From Oscillospiraceae bacterium (GTDB lineage Bacteria > Bacillota > Clostridia > Oscillospirales > Oscillospiraceae): a stretch of 59,405 nt of DNA. The notes under the pieces were generated by a model that saw nothing but the letters and a program-made list of their open reading frames with translations, was not told the origin of the DNA and made no database searches. The translations under genes and the position numbers were made by a program. The stretch lies in contig JAAWKB010000004.1 of NCBI GenBank assembly GCA_022797115.1, positions 1 to 59,405 on the forward strand, in the 5' to 3' direction. Shown here one piece after another: positions 52,276 to 59,405 of the stretch (the first letter of the stretch is position 1; the number at the start of each line of letters is the position of its first letter).

Positions 52276-52932
52276 ATGCGTGAACTCAAGCTTGAGAACA
52301 TCTGCTACCAGTACAAGAACGCAGGCCGGATGGCGCTGGAAAATATCAACTGCGCTTTCCGGCCGGGGACGGTCTCCGCCGTAGTGGGACCTTCCGGCAG
52401 CGGCAAGACCACCCTGCTGTCCATTATGGCAGGGCTGGACCGGCCCTCTGGCGGGCGGGTACTGCTGGGGGAGGCGGATCTGGCGGGGATGGATCTGGAC
52501 GCCTACCGCCGCAAGGATGTTTCGGTCATTTTCCAGGCGTTCCAGCTCTTCCCGCTGTTGACGGTGCTGGAGAACGTGTGCTACCCCATGGAGCTGGGGG
52601 GCGTGCCGGTCAAGGCAGCCCGGGAGCGGGCGGGGGCCCTGCTGGAGAGTGTGGGCATTGAGGCGGAGAAGTTCCACCGGTTCCCCGCCAACCTCTCCGG
52701 TGGGGAGCAGCAGCGGGTGGCCATCGCCCGTTCCCTGGCAACCGGGGCGGGGGTGCTGCTGGCGGACGAGCCCACCGGCAACCTGGATGGGGAGAACAGC
52801 CGGAATGTAGTGGAGCTGCTCACCCGGCTGGCCCATGAGGAGGGCTACTGCGTGGTGATCGTCACCCACGACCCGGCGGTTGCGGAGGCATCAGACCTGG
52901 TCTACCGTATGGTGGACGGTGCGCTGCAATAG
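52276..52932 (+). CDS. ABC transporter ATP-binding protein (LolD/MacB type)
   Basis: The 218-residue ATPase has Walker [17 protein letters not shown], the Q-loop [12 protein letters not shown], signature [15 protein letters not shown], Walker [13 protein letters not shown] and the switch His in VIVTHDPAV. It belongs with the upstream permease, 15 bases away, and together they form an exporter or mechanotransmission complex of the MacB/FtsEX group. The substrate is unknown. The start has AGGGAGG. Confidence 0.93.
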   Translation: MRELKLENICYQYKNAGRMALENINCAFRPGTVSAVVGPSGSGKTTLLSIMAGLDRPSGGRVLLGEADLAGMDLDAYRRKDVSVIFQAFQLFPLLTVLENVCYPMELGGVPVKAARERAGALLESVGIEAEKFHRFPANLSGGEQQRVAIARSLATGAGVLLADEPTGNLDGENSRNVVELLTRLAHEEGYCVVIVTHDPAVAEASDLVYRMVDGALQ

Positions 52933-52945
52933 GCCGATATTTAAA

Positions 52946-52971
52946 GCCCCCGGCGCATCAGCGCCGGGGGC
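52946..52971. terminator. Convergent terminator
   Basis: An 11-bp GC-rich stem (GCCCCCGGCGC and complement) with a 4-base loop between the ABC ATPase and the small membrane protein on the other strand. On the minus strand CTTTAAAT follows. Confidence 0.7.
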
Positions 52972-52979
52972 CTGCCGCT

Positions 52980-53213
52980 CTATTGGAATACAAATGCGTT
53001 GGTCATGCTCATGCAGACCACCCATGCCGCCGCCAGCAGCAGCGCGATGCCCGGCACGCGCAGATACCATTCATACCGGCGGGGCAGATCCCGCCCGCCG
53101 TCGGGCCGGCGCTGGTGGAACGCCCACCACATCGGCCTGCTGAAGCCGACCAGCAGTGTGCCTGCGATCAGGCACAGCATCCCCAAAACCAATGTCACAT
53201 CTACGCGGTCCAT
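52980..53213 (-). CDS. Small membrane protein, unknown function
   Basis: The 77-residue protein has two hydrophobic segments (VTLVLGMLCLIAGTLLVGF and VPGIALLLAAAWVVCMSM) joined by a basic loop (RRPDGGRDLPRRYEWYLR). I do not recognise the family. The ATG at 53213 has AAAGGAG 8 bases upstream, a convincing start. It stands alone between two ABC transporter loci. Confidence 0.65.
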   Translation of the reverse strand: MDRVDVTLVLGMLCLIAGTLLVGFSRPMWWAFHQRRPDGGRDLPRRYEWYLRVPGIALLLAAAWVVCMSMTNAFVFQ

Positions 53214-53301
53214 AGGGTACTCCTTTCTTGACAACCAGCTTTTTTGATGAATAACGAGTCAAAACGAACTTGAAATGGAGGGACGTATCCCTTTCGCCAT
53301 G

Positions 53302-53370
53302 CCGCCAAACGCAGTTTGGCGGTGAAGGGTTTTACTTTTGCTTCTTTTCTTTGTTCACAAAGAAAAGAAG
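53302..53370. repeat. Two intergenic hairpins
   Basis: CCGCCAAAC/GTTTGGCGG (53302-53322) and a perfect 13-bp stem of CTTCTTTTCTTTG with its complement (53341-53370). The second would serve as a terminator for the BceB-like gene on the minus strand. The sequence looks like a dispersed intergenic repeat of this group of bacteria; I cannot verify copies. Confidence 0.5.
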
Positions 53371-53390
53371 GGGAGCCTGCGCCTGCCGGA

Positions 53391-55439
53391 TCACCGCTCT
53401 ACGATCTTGTAGTAGGTCCGGGCCGTCAGCAGGTATACCACGCCGTAGGCCAGGAAGAACACCAGCACGGTACCCAGGGTGCATAGGGCAGTCAGGGTCG
53501 TATTGTGGAGGTAGAACAGGGTCAGCAGCTTCTCCACCATGTTAAAGTCAAAGAGGATGTGGACAGCGGCCACCGCGATGGGCAGGAAGAACACCATCAA
53601 AATCTGGCTGTGGATGGATGCCTTTACCTCGCTCCGGCTGAGGCCCACCTTCTGCATGATTTCAAAACGGGCCTTGTCCTCGTAGCCCTCAGAGATCTGC
53701 TTGTAGTAGATAATCAGCACTGTCGCCAGCAGGAAGATGAAGCCCAGGAAGATACCCAAAAACAGGAATCCGCCCGCCAGGCCGTAGATCTCCGCCGCCC
53801 CCTCAAAGCGCAGCTCCCACTGGCTGGTGCTCCAGGTGCCGGTACCGTCGTAGAAATGGCTGTCCTCAATGGCATCCTCGTAGTGCGTGCGCAGGGCTTC
53901 CAGCGTCTCTGTATCGCAGTCCAGATCCAGATGGGCATACCAAACCATCTGGGATGGGCTGGTACTGTAGGCCGCATTCTGTAAGGCCCACAGCTCGTTG
54001 ACCTCTGCCTCGCTGGACAGGACAAGCGTGACCATCTGGGTAATCATAGGGCTGTAGCAGGGGTTCTCCTTGAGGGTGTGGGCGATGCGGAAGGTGGACT
54101 GGCCCATCTCTCCGCCCCCGTCTGGCAGCACCCAGCGGATGGTCAGCTCGTCGCCCGAAAAGCCGTAGACGGCGGCCTCACCGGGCTGTAGGGCCAGCTC
54201 TTTGCCGGTGGAGGCGGTATAGCTCTCCGCTGTGATGCAGGTGATGCTGACGATACTCCCCACCGCGTCCTCGGAAAAGCGGTCCGTAGTGTAGCTGCCG
54301 TCGGGGAGCTGCCCGGCGCCGAAGCCCAGTTCATAGCGGGTGCGGGCGTTTGTGACAGACACCCCCTGGCTCTCGATAAAGCCGGTTTGCAGCGCCAGCA
54401 TGGCCTCCGGCTGGAAGGGTTCCTCCCCCTCCCCGGCAGGGCTGTAGCGCACCCGGACATTGACGTCCCCTGGATACTGCTCCCGGATGACATCCTCTGT
54501 CCCCAGGTACAGGGAGAGGGTGCCGGAGAGCATGACCATCACCATGGTACACAGGATGCAGATGTTGGCCAGGCCCATGGCGTTCTGCTTCATGCGGTAG
54601 AGCATCCCGCTCACGCCGATGAAGTGGCTGGTGCGGTAGTAGAAGCGTTTGTTCCGCCGCAGGGCCTTCAGCAGGAAGATGCTCACTGCGGTAAAGAGGC
54701 AGTAGGTGCCAATGATGACCAGGAATACGGCGACAAAGTAGGTCCCGATGGCCTCCACGCCGGTCCGGGTTGCGATGGCGATATAGTACCCGGCCCCCAG
54801 GGTGAGGATGCCCAGCAGGGTCAGCAGCCAGCGGGTCTTGGGTTCACGCTCGCCCACATGGCCGCCGTGGAGGAGCTCGATGGGCTTGGAGACGCGCACC
54901 TTATTGAGGTTGCCCAGCAGCACCGCCAGCAGCAGGGCTGCGAACAGCATCGCCGTCCACACCATGCCCTCCCAGTAGAAATAGAAGCCCAGCGGGATGG
55001 GAATCCCCAGCACCTGATGCAGGCACAGGCTCACCAGCTTGTGGAGCAGCAGGCCCACTGCCAGCCCGCCCAAGATGCCGGCCGTGCCGATATACAGCGT
55101 CTCAAACACCAGCACCAGGGCGATATGCCGCTTGCCCATACCCAGGATGTTATAGAGCCCCAGCTCCTTTTTCCGCTGCTTGATGAGGAAACCGTTGATA
55201 TAGCTCACAAAGATGGCGGAAAACAGGTAGGCGATGACCATGCCGATGGCCATGAAGGTCTGCACGTACATGTAGGCGTTCCCCCGGCCTGGGGTCATAT
55301 TGACGACGCCGGGGTCGTGGGACAGGGCGGACATGATGTAGATGGCCGCCACGTCCCCCAGCAGCGCCAGGACGTAGGGCAGGTAGAACTACCGGTTGTT
55401 CCGGATGCTCTGGAGGGCCAGCTTGGGGAAAAGGCTCAT
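53391..55439 (-). pseudogene. BceB-type ABC permease with amber codon at position 17
   Basis: From the ATG ending at 55439 the protein reads MSLFPKLALQSIRNNR, then TAG (55389-55391), then FYLPYVLALLGDVAAIYIMSAL and on to the C-terminus without further interruption (683 codons). Relatives have Lys or Gln at this place (NNRKFYLPY), so a single base change made the stop. The rest is an intact BceB/FtsX-like permease with about ten membrane segments and a large extracytoplasmic loop, typical of bacitracin-type peptide resistance transporters. Re-initiation at the GTG at 55352, with GGGGAC before it, could give a 653-residue protein lacking most of the first membrane helix. The partner ATPase gene ends 1 base upstream. 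Confidence 0.8.
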
Positions 55440-55440
55440 G

Positions 55441-56208
55441 TTACGCATCCTCCTCACCTCCCGCGGCCAGCAGGGTCAGGGTGTCGGAGATCTTCTGGTA
55501 CATCTCCTCGGAGGTGCTCACACCCCGGTAAATCTGGTGGAAGACCTCGCCGTCCCGGATGAACAGCACCCGTTTGGCGTGGCTGGCGGCCTTGGTGGAG
55601 TGAGTGACCATGAGGATGGTCTGCCCCTCGGCGTTCACCTGGTCGAACAGCTTCAGCAGGCTGTCGGTGGCCTTGCTGTCCAGTGCGCCGGTGGGCTCGT
55701 CAGCCAGGACGATGCGGGGCTCCGTGATGAGGGCCCGGGCCACCGCCGTGCGCTGCTTCTGGCCGCCGGAGACCTCGTAGGGGTACTTTTTCAGCAGTCC
55801 GTCGATGCCCAGCCGCCGGGCCAGGGGGAGCAGGCGTTTTTCCATCTCCGGATAGCCCGTCCCGGCCAGGACCAGGGGCAGGAGGATGTTGTCCTGGATG
55901 GAAAAGGTGTCCAGCAGGTTGAAGTCCTGGAAGACAAAGCCCAGGTGGTCCCGGCGGAAGGCGGCGATCTCCCGCTCCTTGACGGATACGACGCTCCGCC
56001 CGTCCAGCAGGACGTCGCCGCTGGTGGGCTTATCCAGGGCGGCCAGGATGTTCAGCAGGGTGGTCTTGCCGCTGCCGGACTCGCCCATGATGGCCACGTA
56101 CTCGCCGGGTTCCACAGAGAAATTGACGTTGGTGAGGGCATGGACCTGCTGGCCCCCAAAGCGGGTGGTATAGGTCTTCTTTAAATCACTGACTTGCAGG
56201 ATTGGCAT
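55441..56208 (-). CDS. BceA-type ABC transporter ATP-binding protein
   Basis: The 255-residue ATPase has Walker [21 protein letters not shown], the Q-loop FVFQDFNLLDTFSIQDNILLP (typical of BceA), signature VSGGQKQRTAVARAL, Walker B IVLADEPTGALDSK and MVTHSTKAASHAKRVLFI. These transporters export or sense cell-wall-active peptides and usually have a BceRS two-component system nearby; none is in the window. The ATG at 56208 has GAGGAGG upstream. The downstream permease is interrupted by a stop codon. Confidence 0.92.
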   Translation of the reverse strand: MPILQVSDLKKTYTTRFGGQQVHALTNVNFSVEPGEYVAIMGESGSGKTTLLNILAALDKPTSGDVLLDGRSVVSVKEREIAAFRRDHLGFVFQDFNLLDTFSIQDNILLPLVLAGTGYPEMEKRLLPLARRLGIDGLLKKYPYEVSGGQKQRTAVARALITEPRIVLADEPTGALDSKATDSLLKLFDQVNAEGQTILMVTHSTKAASHAKRVLFIRDGEVFHQIYRGVSTSEEMYQKISDTLTLLAAGGEEDA

Positions 56209-56284
56209 ATCTCAAGTACCTCCTCGGGTTGTTTGTGAGGCTAGTATACCGTAAAAAATGTGGGCGTGCCATCGATTTAGCTTA

Positions 56285-56326
56285 CAAAAAAGAGGGAAAC
56301 CTTACAGTCGTGTAAGATTTCCCTCT
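56285..56326 (-). terminator. Terminator of the FAD oxidoreductase gene
   Basis: On the minus strand AGAGGGAAATCTTACAC pairs with GTAAGGTTTCCCTCT, one mismatch, followed by TTTTTT. A textbook intrinsic terminator. Confidence 0.9.
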
Positions 56327-56385
56327 GCCGGCCCTGGGGCCGGGGATTCTGCTGCGGGAGCGCTGTCCTCTTAATAGAAAGGGGA

Positions 56386-57780
56386 TCAGTCCTCCGCCAG
56401 CCTGCGGCCCATGAGCACGCCCATGACGGAGGCCATCATCAGCCCACGGGTCCACCCGCTGGAGTCGCCCAGGCAGTAGAGCCCCGTTATATTGGTGTTC
56501 AGTTCCTCGTCCATCTTCACCCGGTTGGAGTAGAATTTCAGCTCCGGGGAATACAGCAGCGTCTCCGTAGAGGCGAAGCCGGGCACTACCTGGTCCATGG
56601 CCTGGATGAAGTGGATGATGTTGGTCATGGCCCGGTAGGGCATGGCGGCTGTGATATCCCCGGCCACCGCGTCCGGCAGGGTGGGGCGCACGTTGGAGAA
56701 AGCCAGCTCCTTCTGCCATGTGCGCTTGCCGTCCAGGATGTCCCCAAACCGCTGCACCATGATGTGGCCCGCGCCCAGCATGTTGGTCAGCTCGCCCACC
56801 CGCTGGGCGTAGGCGATGGGCTGGTTGAAGGGATGGGAAAAGTTGTGGCTGCACAGGATGGCGAGGTTCGTATTGTCGCTTTTCAGCTCCTTATAGCTAT
56901 GGCCGTTGACCACGGCCAGGTCGTTGTCGTAGTTCTCCTGGCTGACAAAGCCGCCAGGGTTCTGGCAGAAGGTGCGGACCTTGTTCTTGAACGGCTTGGG
57001 ATACCCCACCAGCTTCGACTCGTAGAGCACCCGGTTGACCGTCTCCATCACCTCGTTGCGCACCTCCACCCGCACGCCGATATCCACCGTGCCAGGCTGG
57101 TGGGCGATGTTGTGCTCCGCGCACAGGCTCTCCAGCCAGTCCGCCCCCCGGCGGCCGGTGGCGATGACTGTGCAGGCGGCTAAGATCTCCCGTTCCTCCC
57201 GCCCATTGGTCACGCAGACGCCACGGCAGACGTCCCCCTCCAGCAGCAGGTTGGTACACTCATAGCCGAACAGCAGCTCCACGCCGTTCTGGAGCAGGTA
57301 CTGCTCAATGGCGTAGTACAGGTCCTGGGCCTTCTCCGTGCCCAGGTGGCGGATGGGGCAGTCCACCAGCCGCAGCCCCGCCTGGATGGCCCGCTTGCGG
57401 ATGGCCTTGACCTCATCCGTGTTGCCCAGGCCCTCAATATGGGAATCCGCGCCGAATTCCAGGTAGATCTGGTCCGTATAATGGATGGTCTCCTGGATCA
57501 GGTCCGCCCCCACCAGGTTGGGCAGATCCCCGCCCACCTCGCAGCTCAGGGACAGCTTGCCGTCGGAAAACGCGCCTGCACCGGAAAAGCCCGTGGTGAT
57601 ATGGCAATAGGGCTTGCAGTTCACGCACTGGCCGGTCTTGCCCTTGGGGCAGCGGCGGTCCTCCACAGCGCGGCCCTTCTCCACAATCAGGATTTTTTTC
57701 CTGCTCCCCTTTTTCAGCATCTCCAGTGCGGTGAAGATACCGGCGGGGCCTGCGCCAATGATGACTACGTCTTGATTCAT
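56386..57780 (-). CDS. FAD-dependent oxidoreductase (COG2509-type)
   Basis: The 464-residue flavoprotein begins with the dinucleotide-binding motif VVIIGAGPAGIFTALEML. It has a Cys-rich stretch CPKGKTGQCVNCKPYCHITTG, the substrate-domain text GFSGAGAFSDGKLSLSCEVGG, and ends GLYCLGDSSGWTRGLMMASVMG, which closes the FAD site. This matches a widespread family of uncharacterised FAD-dependent dehydrogenases; the substrate is unknown. The ATG at 57780 has AAGGAGG 7 bases upstream. It is read from a strong promoter at 57909-57937 through an attenuator-like leader and ends at a strong terminator. Confidence 0.88.
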   Translation of the reverse strand: MNQDVVIIGAGPAGIFTALEMLKKGSRKKILIVEKGRAVEDRRCPKGKTGQCVNCKPYCHITTGFSGAGAFSDGKLSLSCEVGGDLPNLVGADLIQETIHYTDQIYLEFGADSHIEGLGNTDEVKAIRKRAIQAGLRLVDCPIRHLGTEKAQDLYYAIEQYLLQNGVELLFGYECTNLLLEGDVCRGVCVTNGREEREILAACTVIATGRRGADWLESLCAEHNIAHQPGTVDIGVRVEVRNEVMETVNRVLYESKLVGYPKPFKNKVRTFCQNPGGFVSQENYDNDLAVVNGHSYKELKSDNTNLAILCSHNFSHPFNQPIAYAQRVGELTNMLGAGHIMVQRFGDILDGKRTWQKELAFSNVRPTLPDAVAGDITAAMPYRAMTNIIHFIQAMDQVVPGFASTETLLYSPELKFYSNRVKMDEELNTNITGLYCLGDSSGWTRGLMMASVMGVLMGRRLAED

Positions 57781-57824
57781 GGGGACCTCCTTCCCTTGAC
57801 GGTTCAACTCATTTAGTTTTTCCT

Positions 57825-57896
57825 TTGTGAACAAAAAAATAGCTCAGAGAGCTATTTTTTCTGTTTCCCTCCTGGGAACCATTATTGGGTTCACAA
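57825..57896 (-). promoter_or_regulatory. Attenuator-like leader of the FAD oxidoreductase
   Basis: In the minus-strand leader a terminator-type hairpin (AAAAAATAGCTC / GAGCTATTTTTT, around 57833-57862) with a T-run stands before the start codon. An upstream hairpin GAACC/GGTTC lies at 57876-57892. TTGTGAAC in the leader (57889-57896) can instead pair with GTTCACAA after the terminator (57825-57832). Such mutually exclusive pairings are typical of riboswitch or attenuation control. I recognise no known class and no T-box motif. Confidence 0.5.
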
Positions 57897-57908
57897 CTAC
57901 ACAAGTAC

Positions 57909-57937
57909 ACTATATCGGATTTTGCACGTTTTGTCAA
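57909..57937 (-). promoter_or_regulatory. Sigma-A promoter of the FAD oxidoreductase
   Basis: On the minus strand TTGACA (57932-57937), a 17-base spacer and TATAGT (57909-57914). Confidence 0.85.
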
Positions 57938-58283
57938 GCAAACCTTTGATTATTTTAGTGAAATTTGTTGATTTTTCCTGAGAGGCCCCATGGCCCGGCC
58001 CCAATCTCTGCGGTTTGGATTACTACCGGCGGCGTTAAAAAGTTGTGAAATATAGGGAATATTCCCACATTTTTTGCCCTGCGGCAAGATCCAAGGCCAG
58101 GCTGGCGCTGATGAAAAAATATTTTATAGTAATCAAAACCTCCGGCTATTTTTTGCGACTATATGAGCGAAGGCCCTTCAACATACTTGGCTGAATGCCT
58201 GATCCGCCGGAACGGGAATTGGTATTTGGACTGGTCCGGTATGGAGAAAAAGAAAACATCAAAAAAGACAAGGAGAGAAAACA
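57938..58283. other. AT-rich intergenic region
   Basis: No gene is supported. The stretch is much AT-richer than the surroundings. It holds the ribosome binding site of the lipoprotein gene (AAGGAGAG at its right end) and probably that gene's promoter, but I see no clear -35/-10 pair. Confidence 0.4.
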
Positions 58284-58838
58284 ATGAAAGAACGTTTGGT
58301 ATGCTGTTTTGCGATTCTCTGCATGGTGCTGTCAGGATGTGCCGGAAATCAGGGGGAGGCTCAGAAAACGGGACCGCTGGAACAGGAGGACGCCCGGCAG
58401 GAAGTTCAGGAGGGAGCATCTGCGGCCCCCTCTCAGGCAGAAGGGCCGGAGTCCTCTGCGGAGCCGGACCCCACGCCGGAGGATGATGCGTTCTCCGGGA
58501 GATGGCAGGCTGTTGAGAGCCCACAATATTATATGGACATCGCCAGAGGGGATGGGGACAGCTATACGCTTGAGATCGTCTGGGCCGGCGCGTCCCAGGG
58601 CGATGTGATCTGGCAGGCGGTTGGGAGCTACGACAAAACCTGGGGAGGCGTCGCTTACACCGGCACAAAATATGAGGACGTTGTCAAAGCGGATGGGACA
58701 ATTGACCGGACTCCCATACCGGAGCGGGAAGAAGTGACCGGAATGGTCTACTTGGAGGATGACGGGACCCTGTACTGGATTGATGACTTTGATCATACAG
58801 GGGATGATATGAGCTTTGAGAAAGGATTGCCTGATTAG
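58284..58838 (+). CDS. Lipoprotein, unknown function
   Basis: The 184-residue protein has a lipoprotein signal (VCCFAILCMVLSGC, lipobox LSGC). A Glu/Ala/Pro-rich linker (about 25-70) would space the domain from the membrane. The C-terminal beta-rich domain of ~110 residues (FSGRWQAVESPQYYMDIARG, YTLEIVWAGASQGDVIWQAVG, VTGMVYLEDDGTLYWID) resembles small lipocalin-like or DUF-type domains that measure ligand binding; I cannot name the family. The start has AAGGAG. Confidence 0.75.
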   Translation: MKERLVCCFAILCMVLSGCAGNQGEAQKTGPLEQEDARQEVQEGASAAPSQAEGPESSAEPDPTPEDDAFSGRWQAVESPQYYMDIARGDGDSYTLEIVWAGASQGDVIWQAVGSYDKTWGGVAYTGTKYEDVVKADGTIDRTPIPEREEVTGMVYLEDDGTLYWIDDFDHTGDDMSFEKGLPD

Positions 58839-58899
58839 GATACATGTCGGCTCATCCAAAAAATATTTCAAAAATTTATGAAAAATAGAGAAATTTCTA

Positions 58900-58928
58900 T
58901 TGACAATCTTTGCCCCCTACGGTATACT
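58900..58928 (+). promoter_or_regulatory. Strong sigma-A promoter of the S10 ribosomal operon
   Basis: A consensus TTGACA (58900-58905), a 17-base spacer and TATACT (58923-58928). Confidence 0.9.
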
Positions 58929-59212
58929 GAAAAAGCTTGTGCGGGATCTTTAAATGCCCGCATAGTACTGCGATGATGCGGGAGATTGCGGCGAGAGCCG
59001 GTAACTTCCGCGGAGTATGTCCGATAATCGGGCGGCTGAGAATGTCTTTCCGCAGCGTAGATCGCTGCGCCATGGACAATACCGGCCTTTTTGCGCCGGT
59101 ATTTTCTATGAGTTGGAATGATACGCATGGATATGTGGGAAGAACTTTTCTCGCCGTACAGAGTAAGGGACGACTTGACGCTACTTTGTACAACGTTATG
59201 GAGGAACTAGCA
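58929..59212 (+). promoter_or_regulatory. Long leader of the S10 operon with attenuator-type hairpin
   Basis: About 275 untranslated bases separate the promoter from rpsJ. A hairpin AATACCGGC/GCCGGTATT followed by TTTTC (59078-59105) looks like an intrinsic terminator inside the leader. GC-rich inverted segments precede it (for example GCGCAG and related arms near 59053-59070). In bacteria the S10 operon is often regulated by a ribosomal protein binding its leader; the class here is not identified. Confidence 0.6.
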
Positions 59213-59405
59213 ATGGCAAAAGAAACGATCCGCATCCGCCTGAAGGCTTACGACCACCAGGTCATCGACCAGTCCGCTTATAAGATCGTCGAGACCGCCA
59301 AGCGCACGGGCGCTTCTGTCTCCGGCCCCATCCCCCTGCCCACCAAGAAGGAGGTCGTCACCATCCTTCGCGCCGTCCACAAGTATAAGGACAGCCGTGA
59401 GCAGT
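59213..59405 (+). CDS. rpsJ: Ribosomal protein S10, N-terminal part (cut by window edge)
   Basis: The visible 64 residues start [20 protein letters not shown] and continue [40 protein letters not shown], which is S10, a small-subunit protein that also serves in transcription antitermination as NusE. The ATG at 59213 has GGAGG 8 bases upstream. It is normally the first gene of the large S10-spc ribosomal cluster, which should continue to the right. Confidence 0.97.
   Translation, partial: MAKETIRIRLKAYDHQVIDQSAYKIVETAKRTGASVSGPIPLPTKKEVVTILRAVHKYKDSREQ

Noticed and set aside
57781-57937. T-box leader
   Set aside because: No GGTGGNACC-type T-box motif is seen, and the downstream gene is not an aminoacyl-tRNA synthetase or amino acid gene.
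58897-59235. Minus-strand open frames of 86 and 112 codons at the right end
   Set aside because: They lie over the S10 promoter and leader, have no ribosome binding site and resemble no family.

Overview
The window is high-GC DNA from a motile, Gram-positive-type anaerobe of the class Clostridia. A relative of Flavonifractor, Intestinimonas or Lawsonibacter in the Oscillospiraceae is my best guess; the genus is an inference. The evidence is the electron-bifurcating NfnAB pair, S-layer homology (SLH) proteins, a complete CheA/W/R/B set, FapA, CheX, BceAB-type transporters and Firmicutes-style promoters.

Left end (1-3066, all on the minus strand). In transcription order this holds a small serine recombinase, a TnpB-family protein in which all three RuvC catalytic positions are substituted, a structured 3' region resembling a guide-RNA scaffold, a 163-bp palindromic MITE-like element, a CsrA-like gene with a long C-terminal extension, and the start of a flagellin gene. 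Between the recombinase and the TnpB-like gene lie two almost identical 24-bp sites in inverted orientation. They flank about 90 bp that carry a sigma-D (flagellar) type promoter, now pointing away from the TnpB-like gene. I read this as a phase-variable promoter switch controlling a nuclease-dead, RNA-guided repressor candidate (TldR-like) beside flagellin. It is the most interesting part of the window.

Housekeeping (3204-11848, plus strand): nfnA-nfnB, recX, a NUDIX hydrolase, an orphan sensor kinase, a YqhQ/DUF1385 membrane protein, prmC, an AT-richer unknown gene, and recA with a strong terminator. Chemotaxis and flagella (11937-19017): cheA-cheW-cheR-cheB on the minus strand from a near-perfect sigma-D promoter. 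Divergent from it are a FliK/YlqG-like protein, an FlhB C-terminal-like protein and a PilZ protein.

Surface and secreted proteins (19078-36354): three SLH-anchored proteins, a large M60-type metallopeptidase with dockerin-like and carbohydrate/protein-binding domains, and a secreted nuclease. Metabolism and repair (36552-42365): proC and a HAD phosphatase on the plus strand, then pdxK-type kinase, thyA, folA and recG as an overlapping minus-strand operon. A second flagellar/chemotaxis set, fapA-cheX-cheY, lies at 42484-45144. At 45366-48430 is a VTC-domain, DUF4956 and CotH operon.

Right end (48503-59405): an antitoxin gene is followed by an unusual in-frame fusion of a RelE-type toxin to an ABC permease, with its ATPase. 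Next are a small membrane protein, a BceAB-type transporter whose permease has an early amber codon, an FAD-dependent oxidoreductase with an attenuator-like leader, a lipoprotein, and the start of the S10 ribosomal operon (rpsJ) behind a long leader. I saw no tRNA, rRNA or CRISPR array.
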